From NCBI GenBank assembly GCA_036009105.1, contig DASYMJ010000249.1, positions 1 to 14,542 of the forward strand: a stretch of DNA of 14,542 nucleotides, in the 5' to 3' direction. This document shows positions 14,336 through 14,542 of the stretch, in pieces (positions within the stretch are counted from its first letter, which is position 1; each line of letters starts with the position of its first letter). The notes below the pieces were generated by a model that had not been told where the DNA came from, ran no database searches, and was given only the letters and a program-made list of their open reading frames with translations. This DNA is from JAFAVZ01 sp036009105 (GTDB lineage: Bacteria > Acidobacteriota > Thermoanaerobaculia > Gp7-AA8). Position numbers and translations under genes: made by a program.

Positions 14336-14542
14336 CCCGCGACGCGCTGCGCCAGATCGTCGCCGGCGCGGCTTCGATCCTCTTGTGCGCGGCGCTCGTG
14401 CAACGGTATGCGATGCGTCGCGGCCCGTACTTTCAGAAGCCGCGCACGCTCGTGGAGCACGTCGACATCATCGATCACGAGGCGCGCGATGTCCTGCTGC
14501 TGCTACCGGAGGTTGAGCCGCTGATTCCAAAGGGAGCGGATG
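14332..14542 (+). CDS. Membrane-anchored protein of unknown function (partial, runs off the right edge)
   Basis: The ATG overlaps the GAPDH stop (ATGA, 14332-14335), so translation is probably coupled. The 70 visible residues start MTRDALRQIVAGAASILLCA and continue ALVQRYAMRRGPYFQ, giving a single membrane anchor at about 8-26 followed by a positively charged stretch, then an acidic stretch (VEHVDIIDHEARDVLLLLPE). The polarity suggests either an uncleaved anchor or a signal peptide. I do not recognise the family. The reading frame stays open to the end of the window. Confidence 0.65.
   Translation, partial: MTRDALRQIVAGAASILLCAALVQRYAMRRGPYFQKPRTLVEHVDIIDHEARDVLLLLPEVEPLIPKGAD

Overview
The window is a GC-rich, densely packed chromosomal segment from a Gram-negative bacterium: it carries lpxC, and its secreted and envelope proteins have signal peptides or membrane anchors. 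The mix of genes suggests Acidobacteriota or a related deep-branching phylum. These include a Hanks-type kinase with C-terminal repeats, a secreted S9 peptidase, a sigma factor paired with a zf-HC2/TPR anti-sigma factor, the lpxC-DUF4390-ntrY-ntrX order, and an archaeal-type (type II) GAPDH. The taxonomic placement is inference; there is no rRNA gene to settle it. No insertion sequence, integrase, CRISPR array or phage gene is visible.

Layout. (1) 1-2287, minus strand: a Ser/Thr protein kinase with six degenerate repeats at its C-terminus, followed 22 bp later by a PD-(D/E)XK nuclease-like gene that has a frameshift and runs off the left edge. (2) 2383-6108, plus strand: a secreted prolyl-oligopeptidase-family peptidase, then a sigma factor and its membrane-bound anti-sigma factor joined by an ATGA overlap. 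(3) 6186-7066: a MarR-like regulator converging, with overlapping stop codons, on a four-helix membrane protein. (4) 7129-7247, minus: tRNA-Gly(GCC) with encoded CCA and a clear sigma-70-type promoter. (5) 12356 down to 7352, minus: lpxC, a DUF4390 protein, an NtrY-like sensor kinase and an NtrX-like sigma-54 activator, probably one operon. (6) 12516-13224, minus: smpB, preceded by a decayed vapBC toxin-antitoxin remnant. (7) 13280-14542, plus: type II glyceraldehyde-3-phosphate dehydrogenase, translationally coupled to an unknown membrane-anchored protein cut by the right edge.

How the genes fit together. The lpxC-DUF4390-NtrYX cluster ties lipid A synthesis to an envelope-sensing two-component system acting through sigma-54. 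The sigma/anti-sigma pair is a second envelope-to-transcription route. The kinase is a third signalling module, with a possible effector nuclease beside it.

The least ordinary material is between the genes. Two inverted-repeat elements built from different 7-bp units (GATGAAC type and AACTGAC type) sit between ntrY and ntrX and between lpxC and smpB; the first supplies the ntrY stop codon. A 22-bp near-palindrome fills the whole lpxC/DUF4390 gap. Several genes have a -10-like hexamer only 6-9 nt before the start codon and no Shine-Dalgarno sequence, which suggests leaderless transcripts. No complete new defence system can be shown from this window; the kinase-nuclease pair is the nearest candidate.
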